Source: Thalassovita aquimarina
GTDB taxonomy: Bacteria > Pseudomonadota > Alphaproteobacteria > Rhodobacterales > Rhodobacteraceae
Assembly (NCBI RefSeq): GCF_018219815.1
Contig: NZ_JADMKU010000006.1
Span: 124,001 to 188,000, forward strand
DNA length: 64,000 nt
Direction: 5' to 3'
Below are positions 42,802 through 51,830 of the stretch, piece after piece; positions within the stretch are counted from its first letter, which is position 1; each line of letters opens with the position of its first letter. Under the pieces are notes generated by a model that was given only the letters and a program-made list of their open reading frames with translations, was not told the origin of the DNA and did not search any database. Position numbers and translations under genes: made by a program.

Positions 42802-44436
42802 ATGCACTCGAATCCCTACAACGATGGGCTGGACCGCAACCCGGCGAATTACCAGCCCCTGACGCCGCTCACTTTCCTGGAACGCGCCGCCTCGGTCTTC
42901 CCCAACCACACTGCGATCGTGCATGGGGCCCTGCGGTATAGCTATGCCACGTTCTATGCGCGGTCCCGGCAGCTGGCCTCGGCCCTGGCGAAAGAGGGGA
43001 TCGGACGTGGCGATACCGTGTCTGCGATGCTTGCGAACACGCCCGCGATGCTGGAATGCCATTACGGCGTGCCGATGTGCGGGGCGGTTCTGCATTCGAT
43101 CAACACCCGGCTCGATGCGGCGATCATCGCGTTTCAGCTCGATCACGCGATGTCGCGGGTCGTGATAGCCGACCGCGAATTCATGCCGCTGATGCAGGAG
43201 GCGCTGGCGCTTGCCACGGTCAAACCCCTGCTGATCCAGTACGACGACCCGGAATTCAGCGCGCCGGCAACCCCCGTTGAGGCGCTTGACTACAACGCCT
43301 TCGTGGCGGGCGGGGATCCCGAATTCGCATGGCTAATGCCCGAGGATGAGTGGGACGCGATTTCGATCAACTACACCTCCGGCACGACAGGCGATCCCAA
43401 GGGCGTCGTGTCCCATCACCGTGGCGCCTACCTGCTGGCGCAGGGCAACGCGCTGACAACCTCGATGCAGAAACACGCGGTTTATCTCTGGACCCTGCCG
43501 ATGTTTCACTGCAATGGCTGGTGTTTCCCGTGGACCCTGTCGGCCATCGCCGGCACGCATGTTTGCCTGCGGCAGGTGCGGGCCGAACCGATTTGGGAAG
43601 CCCTGGCCGAGGAGCGTGTAACGCATCTGTGCGGTGCGCCGATCGTCATGTCGCTGATGATCTCGGCGCCCGAGGCGGTGAAGCGCGATCTCGATCCGAC
43701 CGTACAATTCTTCACCGCGGCCGCGCCTCCGCCCGAAAAACTGCTGGCCGACATGAAAACCGCAGGGTTTGAGGTGACGCATCTCTACGGGTTAACCGAA
43801 ACCTACGGGCCCGCGGTGGTCAATGACTGGCATCAGGCGTGGTCCGACCTGCCGCCCGAGGAACAGGCGATCCTCAAATCCCGGCAGGGTGTGCGCTACC
43901 TGCCGCTGGAAGGGCTGGACGTGCTCGACCCCGACACGATGTCTCCGGTGTTGCGAGATGGCAAAACCTTGGGCGAGGTGATGTTTCGCGGCAATGTCGT
44001 GATGAAGGGGTATTTCCGCAACAAGGCGGCCACCGACAAGGCCTTTGTCGGGGGCTGGTTCCACTCCGGCGATCTGGGGGTGGTGCATCCGGATGGGTAT
44101 ATCCAGCTCAAGGATCGGTCCAAGGACATCATCATCTCGGGCGGGGAAAACATCTCCTCCATCGAAGTCGAAGAGGTGCTTTATCGTCATCCTGCCGTTT
44201 CCGTCGCAGCCGTTGTCGCCATGCCGCATGAGAAATGGGGCGAAACCCCCTGCGCCTTTATCGAACCGGCCGAGGGGCAACCTGTGGATGATGCCGTTCT
44301 GCGCGCGTGGTGCCGGGAGCACCTGGCGCCCTACAAGGTGCCCGGCCGGTTCGTCTTCATGCCGATACCCCGGACCTCGACAGGCAAGATCCAGAAATTC
44401 CTGATGCGCGAACAAGCGCGGGAACTGGTCGGTTGA
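42802..44436 (+). CDS. Acyl-CoA synthetase (AMP-forming), DmdB-like
   Basis: A 544-residue ANL-superfamily ligase. The AMP-binding P-loop is YTSGTTGDPKGVV; further motifs are LYGLTETYGP, GWFHSGDLGVVHPDGYIQLKDRSKDIIISGGENISSIEVE and the C-terminal catalytic Lys in RTSTGKIQK. The start (NPANYQPLTPLTFLERAA) and FHCNGWCFPWTLSAIAG are typical of medium-chain and methylmercaptopropionate CoA ligases of DmdB type. It is the last gene of the DmdA-like operon. The acid it activates is unknown; methylmercaptopropionate is a candidate if the first gene is a DMSP demethylase. Confidence 0.87.
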   Translation: MHSNPYNDGLDRNPANYQPLTPLTFLERAASVFPNHTAIVHGALRYSYATFYARSRQLASALAKEGIGRGDTVSAMLANTPAMLECHYGVPMCGAVLHSINTRLDAAIIAFQLDHAMSRVVIADREFMPLMQEALALATVKPLLIQYDDPEFSAPATPVEALDYNAFVAGGDPEFAWLMPEDEWDAISINYTSGTTGDPKGVVSHHRGAYLLAQGNALTTSMQKHAVYLWTLPMFHCNGWCFPWTLSAIAGTHVCLRQVRAEPIWEALAEERVTHLCGAPIVMSLMISAPEAVKRDLDPTVQFFTAAAPPPEKLLADMKTAGFEVTHLYGLTETYGPAVVNDWHQAWSDLPPEEQAILKSRQGVRYLPLEGLDVLDPDTMSPVLRDGKTLGEVMFRGNVVMKGYFRNKAATDKAFVGGWFHSGDLGVVHPDGYIQLKDRSKDIIISGGENISSIEVEEVLYRHPAVSVAAVVAMPHEKWGETPCAFIEPAEGQPVDDAVLRAWCREHLAPYKVPGRFVFMPIPRTSTGKIQKFLMREQARELVG

Positions 44437-44621
44437 GCCGGATTTATCCGAGCCATCGCCAGGCTACATGGAACGGTGTCTTTGCCGAGGCTTGGTGCGC
44501 AAAGCCGCCGGTGTTCATGCCGCAGCAAACGACCGGTTGCAGCTCGAAGCGGGCCCAGTCGATCGGCCGAAGAACGCGGCATGCGGACAGGTCAGGGGCA
44601 GATCCACAAAGGCAGGGCGCC

Positions 44622-46004
44622 TCAACGGGGCTGGTTTGATCCGCCCGCCTGTCCGGCCAGCCAGCCCAGCGTGACCGCCGAAAGCAGCCCGTTGCCGGAC
44701 AGATAGCCGCTGTCGCCCGACCCGGACACGCCGCAAGCGGCGCCGCCGACGGCAAAGAGGTTGTCGAACGCCGCGCCTGAACGCTGCAGAACCCGCGCGT
44801 TGTCGGGATCGACGACCAGACCGCCCTGGGTATGAAACAGCGCCCCGGTCACCTTGACCGCGGCAAAGGGCGGTTGCAGCGCCGGGCCATCCCATGACCG
44901 GCCGAACGCGTCCTCGCCCGATGCCGGGATGTCCGTGATGCTGCGGCTCAGCGCGTCCTCCGGCAGGCCCGTCGTCTCGGCCAGTTTCGACAGGGAGGCG
45001 GCCCAGCGGATCGCGCCCTGCGCCTCGGCCTGTTTGAAATCCTCGAATTGGCGGGCGATCGCGGCGATGCGGGCGTCGAAGATCGCGAAGGCCACGCCCT
45101 CGGGCTGGGCCAGAACCATGCGGGCGGCTTCGGAATAGCCCTGGGATTCGTTCCAGAACCTCTCACCTTTCAGGTTCACCTGAATACCGCCTTCCATGAT
45201 CACCGCCCAGGTGATCAGGATGCCGTGCGGTTGGGCCACGTTGCCGTGCCCCTGATACGAGGCCAGATGCCCGGTCTGCGCGCCCAGCTCCTCGCCCCAT
45301 TGCACCGCCTCGCCACGGTTGCCGTCATGGCCGAACCACAACGCGTCGCGGATATCCGGGATCAGGTCGGCCACCATGTCGCGATTGCCGCCAAACCCGT
45401 TGCAGGCCAGGATCAGCCGCTGGCAGGCAATCGTTTCCGACCCGCCATCGGGCCGTTCGGCCCGGACGCCTTGGATCGTCTGCCCCTCGGCGTAAAGCCC
45501 CACCGCGCGGCGTTCGCAGATGATGTCGATCCCGGCATTTTCCGCCGCAACGCGCAGCGCATCGACCAGATCGCGGCCCGACCGGCTGGGCAGCCCGTGC
45601 ATACGCCGCCGCGAATGGCCCGGGTAGTCGAAGTCCGTGACCACGGAAAGGGGCAGGTGATGGGTGTCGGTCAGCCAGTCGATCACCCGCGCCGACACCC
45701 GCGCCATCGCGCCCACCAGCCGGGGATCGTTTTCGCCATGCGCCTTGGCTTGGATGTCGCGGGCGAAAATCGCCGGGCTGTCCTCGATCCCCGCCGTGGC
45801 CTGCGTCTTGGTGCCCGCCGCCGGGATCAACCCGGCGCTGAGCGCGGTCGACCCCGAAGGCAGCGCATCGGCCTCGATCACCAGCACGTCCTCGCCGCGT
45901 TCCGTTGCGGCCAGGGCGGCCACCAGACCACCGGCGCCCGCACCGATGATCAGCGTGCCGACCTCGAGGTCGAAGCGATCGGGCGGGGTCGAAACCTTGC
46001 TCAC
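44622..46004 (-). CDS. FAD-dependent oxidoreductase (fumarate reductase/ketosteroid dehydrogenase-like)
   Basis: A 460-residue flavoprotein. The N-terminal Rossmann motif is LIIGAGAGGLVAALAATERGEDVLVIEA, followed by the flavoprotein loop GSTALSAGLIPAAGT; the C-terminus has the second FAD contact FAVGGAACGVSGSGDSGYLSGNGLLSA. The fold is that of the fumarate reductase/3-ketosteroid dehydrogenase family, which adds or removes hydrogen across a carbon-carbon double bond next to a carbonyl. It is the last gene of a six-gene minus-strand operon and overlaps the lyase gene by four bases. A step that reduces or desaturates a carboxylic intermediate is plausible. Confidence 0.85.
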   Translation of the reverse strand: MSKVSTPPDRFDLEVGTLIIGAGAGGLVAALAATERGEDVLVIEADALPSGSTALSAGLIPAAGTKTQATAGIEDSPAIFARDIQAKAHGENDPRLVGAMARVSARVIDWLTDTHHLPLSVVTDFDYPGHSRRRMHGLPSRSGRDLVDALRVAAENAGIDIICERRAVGLYAEGQTIQGVRAERPDGGSETIACQRLILACNGFGGNRDMVADLIPDIRDALWFGHDGNRGEAVQWGEELGAQTGHLASYQGHGNVAQPHGILITWAVIMEGGIQVNLKGERFWNESQGYSEAARMVLAQPEGVAFAIFDARIAAIARQFEDFKQAEAQGAIRWAASLSKLAETTGLPEDALSRSITDIPASGEDAFGRSWDGPALQPPFAAVKVTGALFHTQGGLVVDPDNARVLQRSGAAFDNLFAVGGAACGVSGSGDSGYLSGNGLLSAVTLGWLAGQAGGSNQPR

Positions 46005-46867
46005 TTGTCCTTACCGTCCAGTTCGGCGCCGATGGCCAGCATTTCGGGGGTGCCGATCACCTCGTTCAGACCGTCGAAATCGAACATCCGGTCCTTGAAC
46101 GGCGTGTTCGACCCGTTGGCGCGCAGCGAGGCATAGTAATCGGTGGCGCAACGGGCCAGCGCCCGCACGATGCCGCCGGGGAAGATCACGATGTCGAAGC
46201 CCAATTGTTCAAGGTCGGCGGCCGATTTGATTGGCGTCGCACCGCCTTCGACCATGTTGGCCAGCAGCGGGATGCGGCCCCGGAAATGATTGGCCACACG
46301 GGCCAGTTCGTCGCCGGTGCGCGGTGCTTCGATGAACAAAACGTCGGCGCCCGCTTCGACATAGGCCTCGGCCCGGTCGATGGCGGCTTCGAACCCTTCG
46401 ACGGCGATGGCATCGGTGCGCGCGATGATCAGCGTGTCCTCGCTGGCGCGCGCATCGGCCATGCCCTTCAGCTTGCCTTCCATTTCCGACTTTGAAATCA
46501 GCGTCTTGTCCGACAGGTGGCCGCAGCGCTTGGGATAGGTCTGATCCTCGACCTGCAGCGCGTTGGCGCCGGCGCGTTCGTAAAGCCGCATGGTGCGCTG
46601 CGCGTTCAGGGCATTACCGAAGCCGGTATCGGCATCGATCACCACCGGCAGGTCCACGCGGTCGCGGATCAGCGCCATCGTGTCGGCCATTTCGGTGACC
46701 GAGGTCAGTCCGATATCGGGACGGCCCAGCCTTGTATAGGCCACGGCGGCGCCGGACAGATACAGCGCCTCGAACCCGGCCTGTTCGGCCAAGGCGGCGG
46801 TCAGCCCGTCATAGACGCCGGGCGCGACGAGGATTTCGTTTTGTTGCAGGCGGATCTTCAGGGTCAT
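46001..46867 (-). CDS. Isocitrate lyase/PEP mutase-family lyase
   Basis: A 288-residue TIM-barrel protein. Visible motifs: APGVYDGLTAALAEQAGFEALYLSGA, the metal-binding DADTGFGN, the gating-loop KRCGH, and IARTDA. KRCGH has the catalytic Cys of true C-C lyases (methylisocitrate lyase, 2,3-dimethylmalate lyase, oxaloacetate decarboxylase), not the PEP mutase sequence. It overlaps the genes on both sides by four bases. Because the same island encodes a LeuCD-type hydro-lyase, a malate-type acid with methyl groups is an attractive substrate, by analogy with dimethylmalate lyase. The exact substrate is not decided by sequence. Confidence 0.87.
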   Translation of the reverse strand: MTLKIRLQQNEILVAPGVYDGLTAALAEQAGFEALYLSGAAVAYTRLGRPDIGLTSVTEMADTMALIRDRVDLPVVIDADTGFGNALNAQRTMRLYERAGANALQVEDQTYPKRCGHLSDKTLISKSEMEGKLKGMADARASEDTLIIARTDAIAVEGFEAAIDRAEAYVEAGADVLFIEAPRTGDELARVANHFRGRIPLLANMVEGGATPIKSAADLEQLGFDIVIFPGGIVRALARCATDYYASLRANGSNTPFKDRMFDFDGLNEVIGTPEMLAIGAELDGKDK

Positions 46868-47484
46868 TTACTTGCCTCCAGCAAAGCGATGGTGTCGTTG
46901 CAGGTCATCTGCGCCCCTAGCGATCCAAGCGAAACCAGCGTGGCGTCGTGGACTTCCCGCTTGAAGGCGGCGCAGCCGTCGGTCAGCAGGACGGTGTCGA
47001 AATTGCGCTGATGCGCGTCGCGCAGGGTGCTGGCGACGCCACCATTGGTGACGATGCCGCCGATCAGCAGCAATTCGATCCCGAGCGCGTTGAGGATGTA
47101 TTCCAGCCGAGTCTGGTAGAAGGCCGAATAGGCGACCTTTTCCACCGTGTAATCGGCCGGTTGCAGTTCATCGACCAACTGGTGACCGAATTCACCGGGG
47201 GCGAAATCGCCTTTGCCGAGGAACGGGCGCAGCTGTTTCAGATGCGGCGCGATCAACGGTTCGCCTCCCGGTCCGGGGACCAGCGTGAACTGGGCGCTGA
47301 TATAGATGCCGCCCTTGTCCCGCAACGCATCGCGCAGCGGCGCGATCCGGTCGGGCAGGGCGGTGATCGCCTCCGCCCCCTGACCGGCACGGCCATAGGC
47401 GCCCTCGGGATGCAGGAAATCATTCTGCAGGTCGATGGTCAGAAGCGCCGTTTTCTTCGGGTCGATATGCGTGATCTTGCCCAT
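46864..47484 (-). CDS. Isochorismatase-fold hydrolase lacking the catalytic Cys
   Basis: A 206-residue cysteine-hydrolase-family protein. The Asp of the triad is in LLTIDLQNDFLHPEGAYG and the Lys in YTVEKVAYSAFYQTRLEYIL. The usual TN.CVE.T motif reads VTNGGVASTLRDAHQRNF, so Gly stands where amidases have the nucleophile Cys. True isochorismatases such as PhzD also lack it, so the protein may act on a vinyl ether or may use a different mechanism; it may also be inactive. Start ATG 47484 is one base after the HyuA-like stop. The gene overlaps the lyase gene by four bases, inside an operon with a hydantoinase pair. Confidence 0.82.
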   Translation of the reverse strand: MGKITHIDPKKTALLTIDLQNDFLHPEGAYGRAGQGAEAITALPDRIAPLRDALRDKGGIYISAQFTLVPGPGGEPLIAPHLKQLRPFLGKGDFAPGEFGHQLVDELQPADYTVEKVAYSAFYQTRLEYILNALGIELLLIGGIVTNGGVASTLRDAHQRNFDTVLLTDGCAAFKREVHDATLVSLGSLGAQMTCNDTIALLEASK

Positions 47485-47485
47485 G

Positions 47486-49549
47486 TCATTCGTCCCCCGT
47501 GCGGGTGATGATGGTGTTGCCGTACTTGTCGACCGTTGCGCGCAGCCCCGGATCGACCAGGACGGTGGTGTCGGGTTGCACCAGGATCGCGGGCCCGTCA
47601 ATCACCGTCCCAACGGGCAACGACAAGCGGTCATAGATCGCCGTATCGTACCATTGCGATGCGAAATGCACCTTGCGCGATCCCTTGAGCGAAGCCTCGA
47701 TGCTACCGCCTTCGGGTGCCAGCGTTTCGAGGTCGAATTTGGGACGGCGGCCAACCACGGCGGTGCGCAGGTTCATCACCCGCCGCACGCCCTTGTCCAG
47801 CAGCCGGCCATAGGTGGCGCGATAGGCGTCGTCGAAGGCCGCGGCGATCTCAGTGCGGGTCGGTGGGGTGACCTTGCCGCCCTCGATGGTGACCGCGACG
47901 GGCACGGCGACCGTGTGGGTCTGACCCAGATAGGCCATGTCCAGTTCCACGATCACCTCGCGCGCCTCGAAGCTGCTGCGCGCGGCATCCAGCATCGCGT
48001 GCCCCTTGTCGACGTGATCCTGCAGATAACCGGCCAGTGCTTCCTCGTCGATCTGGTCGACGAAGGCGTTGATGGTCTGCACGAAGTCCTGCCGCATATC
48101 TGCGATGACGCAGCCCATGGCGCTGGTCACGCCCGGGTAGCGCGGCACGATGGCCCGGCCCAGCCCAACGTCGTCCAGCATCGCGCCGGTATGAAGCGCG
48201 CCGCCGCCGCCGAAGGGCATGAAGGCAAATTTCTTTGGATCGAAACCGCGTTCGATCGACACCAGCCGGATCGCTCCGGCCATGCGGGAATTGGCGACGG
48301 TCAGGATCGCCTCGGCCGCTTCCAGCGTGGAAAGGCCCAAAGGTTTCCCCACATGTTCGTCGATTGCGCGGCCCGCTGCTTCGACATCCAGCCGGTCCAA
48401 CTTGCCACCGATGGGGTTGTCCGGATCGATCCGGCCCAGCACCACGTTGGCGTCGGTCACGGTGGGGCGGGTGTTGCCCTGACCATAGGCGACGGGGCCG
48501 GGGGTGGACCCGGCGCTTTCCGGCCCGATGTTCAGCAAGCCGCCCTTGTCGACCCATGCGATGGACCCGCCACCGGCGCCGATGGTGGTGATTTCGATCA
48601 TCGGCGTGCGCACGACCATGCCGAAATCGATCGAGGTCTGCGGCGACAGGATCGATTGCCCGCCCGCGATCAGCGACACGTCGAAGCTGGTCCCGCCCAT
48701 GTCGCCGGTGATGACGTCAGGATACCCGGCCGTCTGCGCGATGTAGCCTGCGGCGATCACCCCGGCGGCGGGGCCCGAAAGGGCGGTGCGCACCGGCAGG
48801 CGGCAGGCGGTATCGACCGCCATCACGCCGCCATTCGATTGCACGATCATGAATTCGCCGTCGAACCCGCCCTTGGTCAGCGCGTTTTCCAGCCGGTTCA
48901 GATACCCCGACACTTCGGGCTGCAGATAGGCGTTCAAAGCGGTGGTCGAGAACCGTTCGTATTCGCGAATTTCCGGCAGGATTTCCGACGACGCCGACAC
49001 ATGCGGGTTGGGCCACATGGCGCGGACGGCTTCGACCGCCTTGGTTTCGTTTTCCGGGTTGGCATAGGCGTTGGCGAAGAGGATCGCCACGGCCAGGCAA
49101 CCCTGATCCAGCAAATGCTGCGCGGCGGCCTTCACCGCCTCCAGATCCACGGGGGTGCGGATGGTGCCATCCGCCAGCGTCCGCTCGGGCACTTCCAATC
49201 GCAAGTCGCGCGGAACGATGGGGTCGAAATTGCCGCGCAGGCCCCAGGTATGGGGCCGGTCACGGCGGCGCATTTCCAGCACGTCGCGCAGGCCCTCGGT
49301 GGTGATCACCCCGATCCGCGCGCCCTTGCGTTCCAGCAGGGCGTTGGTGCCGGCGGTGGTGCCGTGCACCACGACGGCCACGGTGGACAGGTCGCTGACC
49401 TGTTTGCCAATCCCGTCGAGGAACCCGCCCGACTGGTCGGGGCGCGAGGTGGGCACCTTGGCGACGCGCGCCTCACCCGTCTTTTCGTCCATCACGAAGA
49501 CGTCGGTGAAGGTCCCGCCCACATCGACGCCGATCATCACGTTGCTCAT
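47486..49549 (-). CDS. Hydantoinase/oxoprolinase subunit A (HyuA-like)
   Basis: A 687-residue ATPase subunit. The N-terminal hydantoinase half has the ATP-site motifs MIGVDVGGTFTDVFVMDE and VVVHGTTAGTNALLERKG; the core has SGPAAGVIAAGYIA and VITGDMGGTSFDVSL. The family includes N-methylhydantoinase, 5-oxoprolinase and acetone/acetophenone carboxylase subunits. It overlaps the HyuB-like gene by four bases, and together they should form an ATP-dependent enzyme that opens a lactam or imide ring (or carboxylates a ketone). The next gene encodes an isochorismatase-fold protein, one base after its stop. Confidence 0.92.
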   Translation of the reverse strand: MSNVMIGVDVGGTFTDVFVMDEKTGEARVAKVPTSRPDQSGGFLDGIGKQVSDLSTVAVVVHGTTAGTNALLERKGARIGVITTEGLRDVLEMRRRDRPHTWGLRGNFDPIVPRDLRLEVPERTLADGTIRTPVDLEAVKAAAQHLLDQGCLAVAILFANAYANPENETKAVEAVRAMWPNPHVSASSEILPEIREYERFSTTALNAYLQPEVSGYLNRLENALTKGGFDGEFMIVQSNGGVMAVDTACRLPVRTALSGPAAGVIAAGYIAQTAGYPDVITGDMGGTSFDVSLIAGGQSILSPQTSIDFGMVVRTPMIEITTIGAGGGSIAWVDKGGLLNIGPESAGSTPGPVAYGQGNTRPTVTDANVVLGRIDPDNPIGGKLDRLDVEAAGRAIDEHVGKPLGLSTLEAAEAILTVANSRMAGAIRLVSIERGFDPKKFAFMPFGGGGALHTGAMLDDVGLGRAIVPRYPGVTSAMGCVIADMRQDFVQTINAFVDQIDEEALAGYLQDHVDKGHAMLDAARSSFEAREVIVELDMAYLGQTHTVAVPVAVTIEGGKVTPPTRTEIAAAFDDAYRATYGRLLDKGVRRVMNLRTAVVGRRPKFDLETLAPEGGSIEASLKGSRKVHFASQWYDTAIYDRLSLPVGTVIDGPAILVQPDTTVLVDPGLRATVDKYGNTIITRTGDE

Positions 49550-51240
49550 GCCTTCACCTCTTTCCAGGCCGTCCCGTAAAACTCGGTCGCTCTTTCGGGG
49601 CTGAGGAAACCGAGCGCGACATCGCGCGCCACTTTCACCGGATCACGGGTTTCTGCCGGGCCGTAACCGCCGCCGCCCGGGGTTTCCAGTCGCACCGCTT
49701 GGCCCTGTTTCAGCTTGATGCCGCGCATTTTCGATGCCATCGGCGGTTCGTGCCAGCCGTCGTCCTGTTCGTAACTGAAATGGTTGGTGACCGACGCCTC
49801 GCCGCCCGCCACGCCCTGCGGCGCGAACCGGCCGCGTTCGCCGAACAGGAACGCATCGGCGCCGTTTTCTTCCAGCACCTCGATTTCATATATCGCGCCC
49901 AGGCCGCCGCGCTGCGCGCCTGCCCCTGCGCTGTCGGGGCGCAGGGCCCATTGCCGGAACATCACCGGATAGGCAGCTTCCAAAATTTCCATCGGCGGGA
50001 TGGTGGCGGTGGAAATCGGCGCGTTGCCATGGTTCAGACCGTCGCCTTCCGGCGTGCCGCCGTGACCGCCGCCATAGAAGGAAAACATCACCCAGGGCTG
50101 GCCGTTCTTGCGCCGCCCGGCGATCGACAGCGCGTTGATCGTGCCATAGGCGTTGCCGACCACGATGTCGGGTGCGGCCTGCGCCATGGCGGAAAAGATC
50201 ACGTCGATCATCCGCAGGATGGTTTCGGTATAGCCGCCCACCGGCGCCGGGAATTCCGCCGACAGCAGCGACCCTTCGGGGATCTTCACGTCGATCGGGC
50301 GCATCACGCCCGCGTTGGCGGGCAGGGCGGGGAAGATATGCTTGATCGCCACATAGGCGGTGGCGACGGCGGTGGGATAGGCGATGTTGACGGGCCCGGC
50401 GCAGCGCGGCGCGGTGCCGTCGAAATCCAGCACCATCCGGTCGCCCTTGATTTCCAGCGACACCTTGATCGGTAGCGGTTCGTCGGTGATGCCGTCATTG
50501 TCCAGGTAATCCACCGCTTCCCAGCGGCCGTCGGGCAGTTCGCTCAGTTCCGAGCGCATCAGCGTTTCGGCGCGACCGCCCAAAGCATCCAGCGCGGCCT
50601 TCACGGTGTCCGCGCCGTATTCGTCGAGCAATTCGTCCATCCGCTTGACGCCGAGATCGAGCGCGCCCAGCTGACCGTTCAGGTCGCCCTGCGCCGATTG
50701 CGGCAGGCGGGTGTTGCGCATCAGGATGTCGATGATGTCCTGATTGACCACGCCCGCGCGCGCGAGCCGAACGGGGGGCAGGATGAAGGCCTCGGCAAAG
50801 GCATCGGTGGCCGCCGGGTTGTAGTTGCCAGGCACCGCGCCGCCCAGATCGTGCCAGTGCCCGACCGAGGCGAGGTAGCAGAACAATTCGCCGTCGCGGA
50901 AATAGGGCCGCACCAGTCGCATGTCCGACAGGTGGGTACCGCCGATATGGGCGTCGTTGAAGATGAAGATGTCGCCATCGGCCAGATCTCCCTCGGCCGC
51001 CGCCTTGTCGATGACCGCCTTGACGGCAAATGACATCACACCGACGAAGATCGGCAGGCCGGACTTGCCCTGAACCAGCGTGTCGCCGCTGGTGGCGTGG
51101 TACAGGCCGTGGCTGGCGTCATGCGCCTCGGCGATGATCGGGTTGAAGGCGGCGCGGAACAGCGTCGCGTCCATTTCGTCGGCGATCTGTTCCATCCGGC
51201 CGGACAGGACCGCCAGCGTGATCGGGTCGATGTCGCTCAT
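49546..51240 (-). CDS. Hydantoinase/oxoprolinase subunit B (HyuB-like)
   Basis: A 564-residue subunit starting MSDIDPITLAVLSGRMEQIADEMDATLFRAAFNPIIAEAHDAS, the standard HyuB opening. Further motifs are FNDAHIGGTHLSDMRLVRPYF and the C-terminal GGGGYGPAETRDP. It partners the HyuA-like protein (ATGA overlap). ATG 51240 lies in an ATGA overlap with the upstream tautomerase-fusion gene and begins the conserved sequence; the longer open frame is not supported. The residues that set substrate preference in this family cannot be read by eye. Confidence 0.92.
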   Translation of the reverse strand: MSDIDPITLAVLSGRMEQIADEMDATLFRAAFNPIIAEAHDASHGLYHATSGDTLVQGKSGLPIFVGVMSFAVKAVIDKAAAEGDLADGDIFIFNDAHIGGTHLSDMRLVRPYFRDGELFCYLASVGHWHDLGGAVPGNYNPAATDAFAEAFILPPVRLARAGVVNQDIIDILMRNTRLPQSAQGDLNGQLGALDLGVKRMDELLDEYGADTVKAALDALGGRAETLMRSELSELPDGRWEAVDYLDNDGITDEPLPIKVSLEIKGDRMVLDFDGTAPRCAGPVNIAYPTAVATAYVAIKHIFPALPANAGVMRPIDVKIPEGSLLSAEFPAPVGGYTETILRMIDVIFSAMAQAAPDIVVGNAYGTINALSIAGRRKNGQPWVMFSFYGGGHGGTPEGDGLNHGNAPISTATIPPMEILEAAYPVMFRQWALRPDSAGAGAQRGGLGAIYEIEVLEENGADAFLFGERGRFAPQGVAGGEASVTNHFSYEQDDGWHEPPMASKMRGIKLKQGQAVRLETPGGGGYGPAETRDPVKVARDVALGFLSPERATEFYGTAWKEVKA

Positions 51241-51800
51241 GCTTGTGCCCTCACTTCGGCGATGTCGTTCCAGACATCCTGCTTGGTGATCTTGCCACCG
51301 GTCAGTTCGAACCGGTCGATATAGCGGATGCCTTCGAAAGGGGTGCCGTCGGGCCATTCGCCGTAAAGCGTGCCGGTGGAATAGACCACGGTGACGTCGC
51401 CCGATTGCAGCGCCTCGAAGCCTTCATAGGTTTTCTTCACGAACCGGTAGCGGGGTTTCGACCATTCGATCAGGTCCTGCAGCGTGGTCATGCCCTGCGC
51501 GCCGGGGAAGTTCATCACGAAACCGTCGCCCAGCATCGCCTGCGCCTTGTCCAGATCGCGCGCTTCCATCGCGCCCAGGTAGTCCCGGATCGTGTCGCAC
51601 GGATCGGGCAGGGGCGTGGCGGGTTTCTTGTGTTCGCCGCCTCGCATGTAGTCGGCTTCTTCCATTTCATGGAACATCACTGTCACGGCGTCGGGCGAAG
51701 CCGGCAGTATCAGGCGCACAGCGTCTGTCAGGGCGCGTCCGAGACGTGTCTTCACCTCGCCGGAATAGCCTTTCAGCACGTGGGTTTCGATGATGGGCAT
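51237..51800 (-). CDS. Tautomerase-SnoaL (NTF2-like) fusion protein
   Basis: A 187-residue two-domain protein. Residues 1-60 match a 4-oxalocrotonate tautomerase subunit: Pro follows the initiator Met (MPIIETHVLKGYSGEVKTRLGRALTDAVRLIL), giving the N-terminal catalytic Pro, and EEADYMRGG follows. Residues about 68-187 are a SnoaL/NTF2-like domain (IRDYLGAMEARDLDKAQAMLGDGFVMNFPG ... IRYIDRFELTGGKITKQDVWND). Both parts can act as isomerases or hydrolases on small acids. It is the first gene of the minus-strand catabolic operon, facing the GntR gene. A run of ten G lies just 5' of its start codon and forms the ribosome-binding region. Confidence 0.78.
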   Translation of the reverse strand: MPIIETHVLKGYSGEVKTRLGRALTDAVRLILPASPDAVTVMFHEMEEADYMRGGEHKKPATPLPDPCDTIRDYLGAMEARDLDKAQAMLGDGFVMNFPGAQGMTTLQDLIEWSKPRYRFVKKTYEGFEALQSGDVTVVYSTGTLYGEWPDGTPFEGIRYIDRFELTGGKITKQDVWNDIAEVRAQA

Positions 51801-51804
51801 GAAT

Positions 51805-51814
51805 CCCCCCCCCC
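51805..51814 (-). repeat. G10 homopolymer in the ribosome-binding site of the catabolic operon
   Basis: Ten consecutive C on the plus strand, read as CAGGGGGGGGGGATTC on the minus strand, 4 bases before the ATG at 51800. The G-run replaces a normal Shine-Dalgarno. Homopolymers of this length can change length by slippage, which would alter spacing and translation. A sequencing length error is also possible. Confidence 0.7.
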
Positions 51815-51830
51815 TGTTTGTTAGATGTAT

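Noticed and set aside
47435-49579. A 714-codon plus-strand open frame opposite the HyuA-like gene
   Set aside because: Antisense shadow; HyuA motifs are unambiguous on the minus strand.
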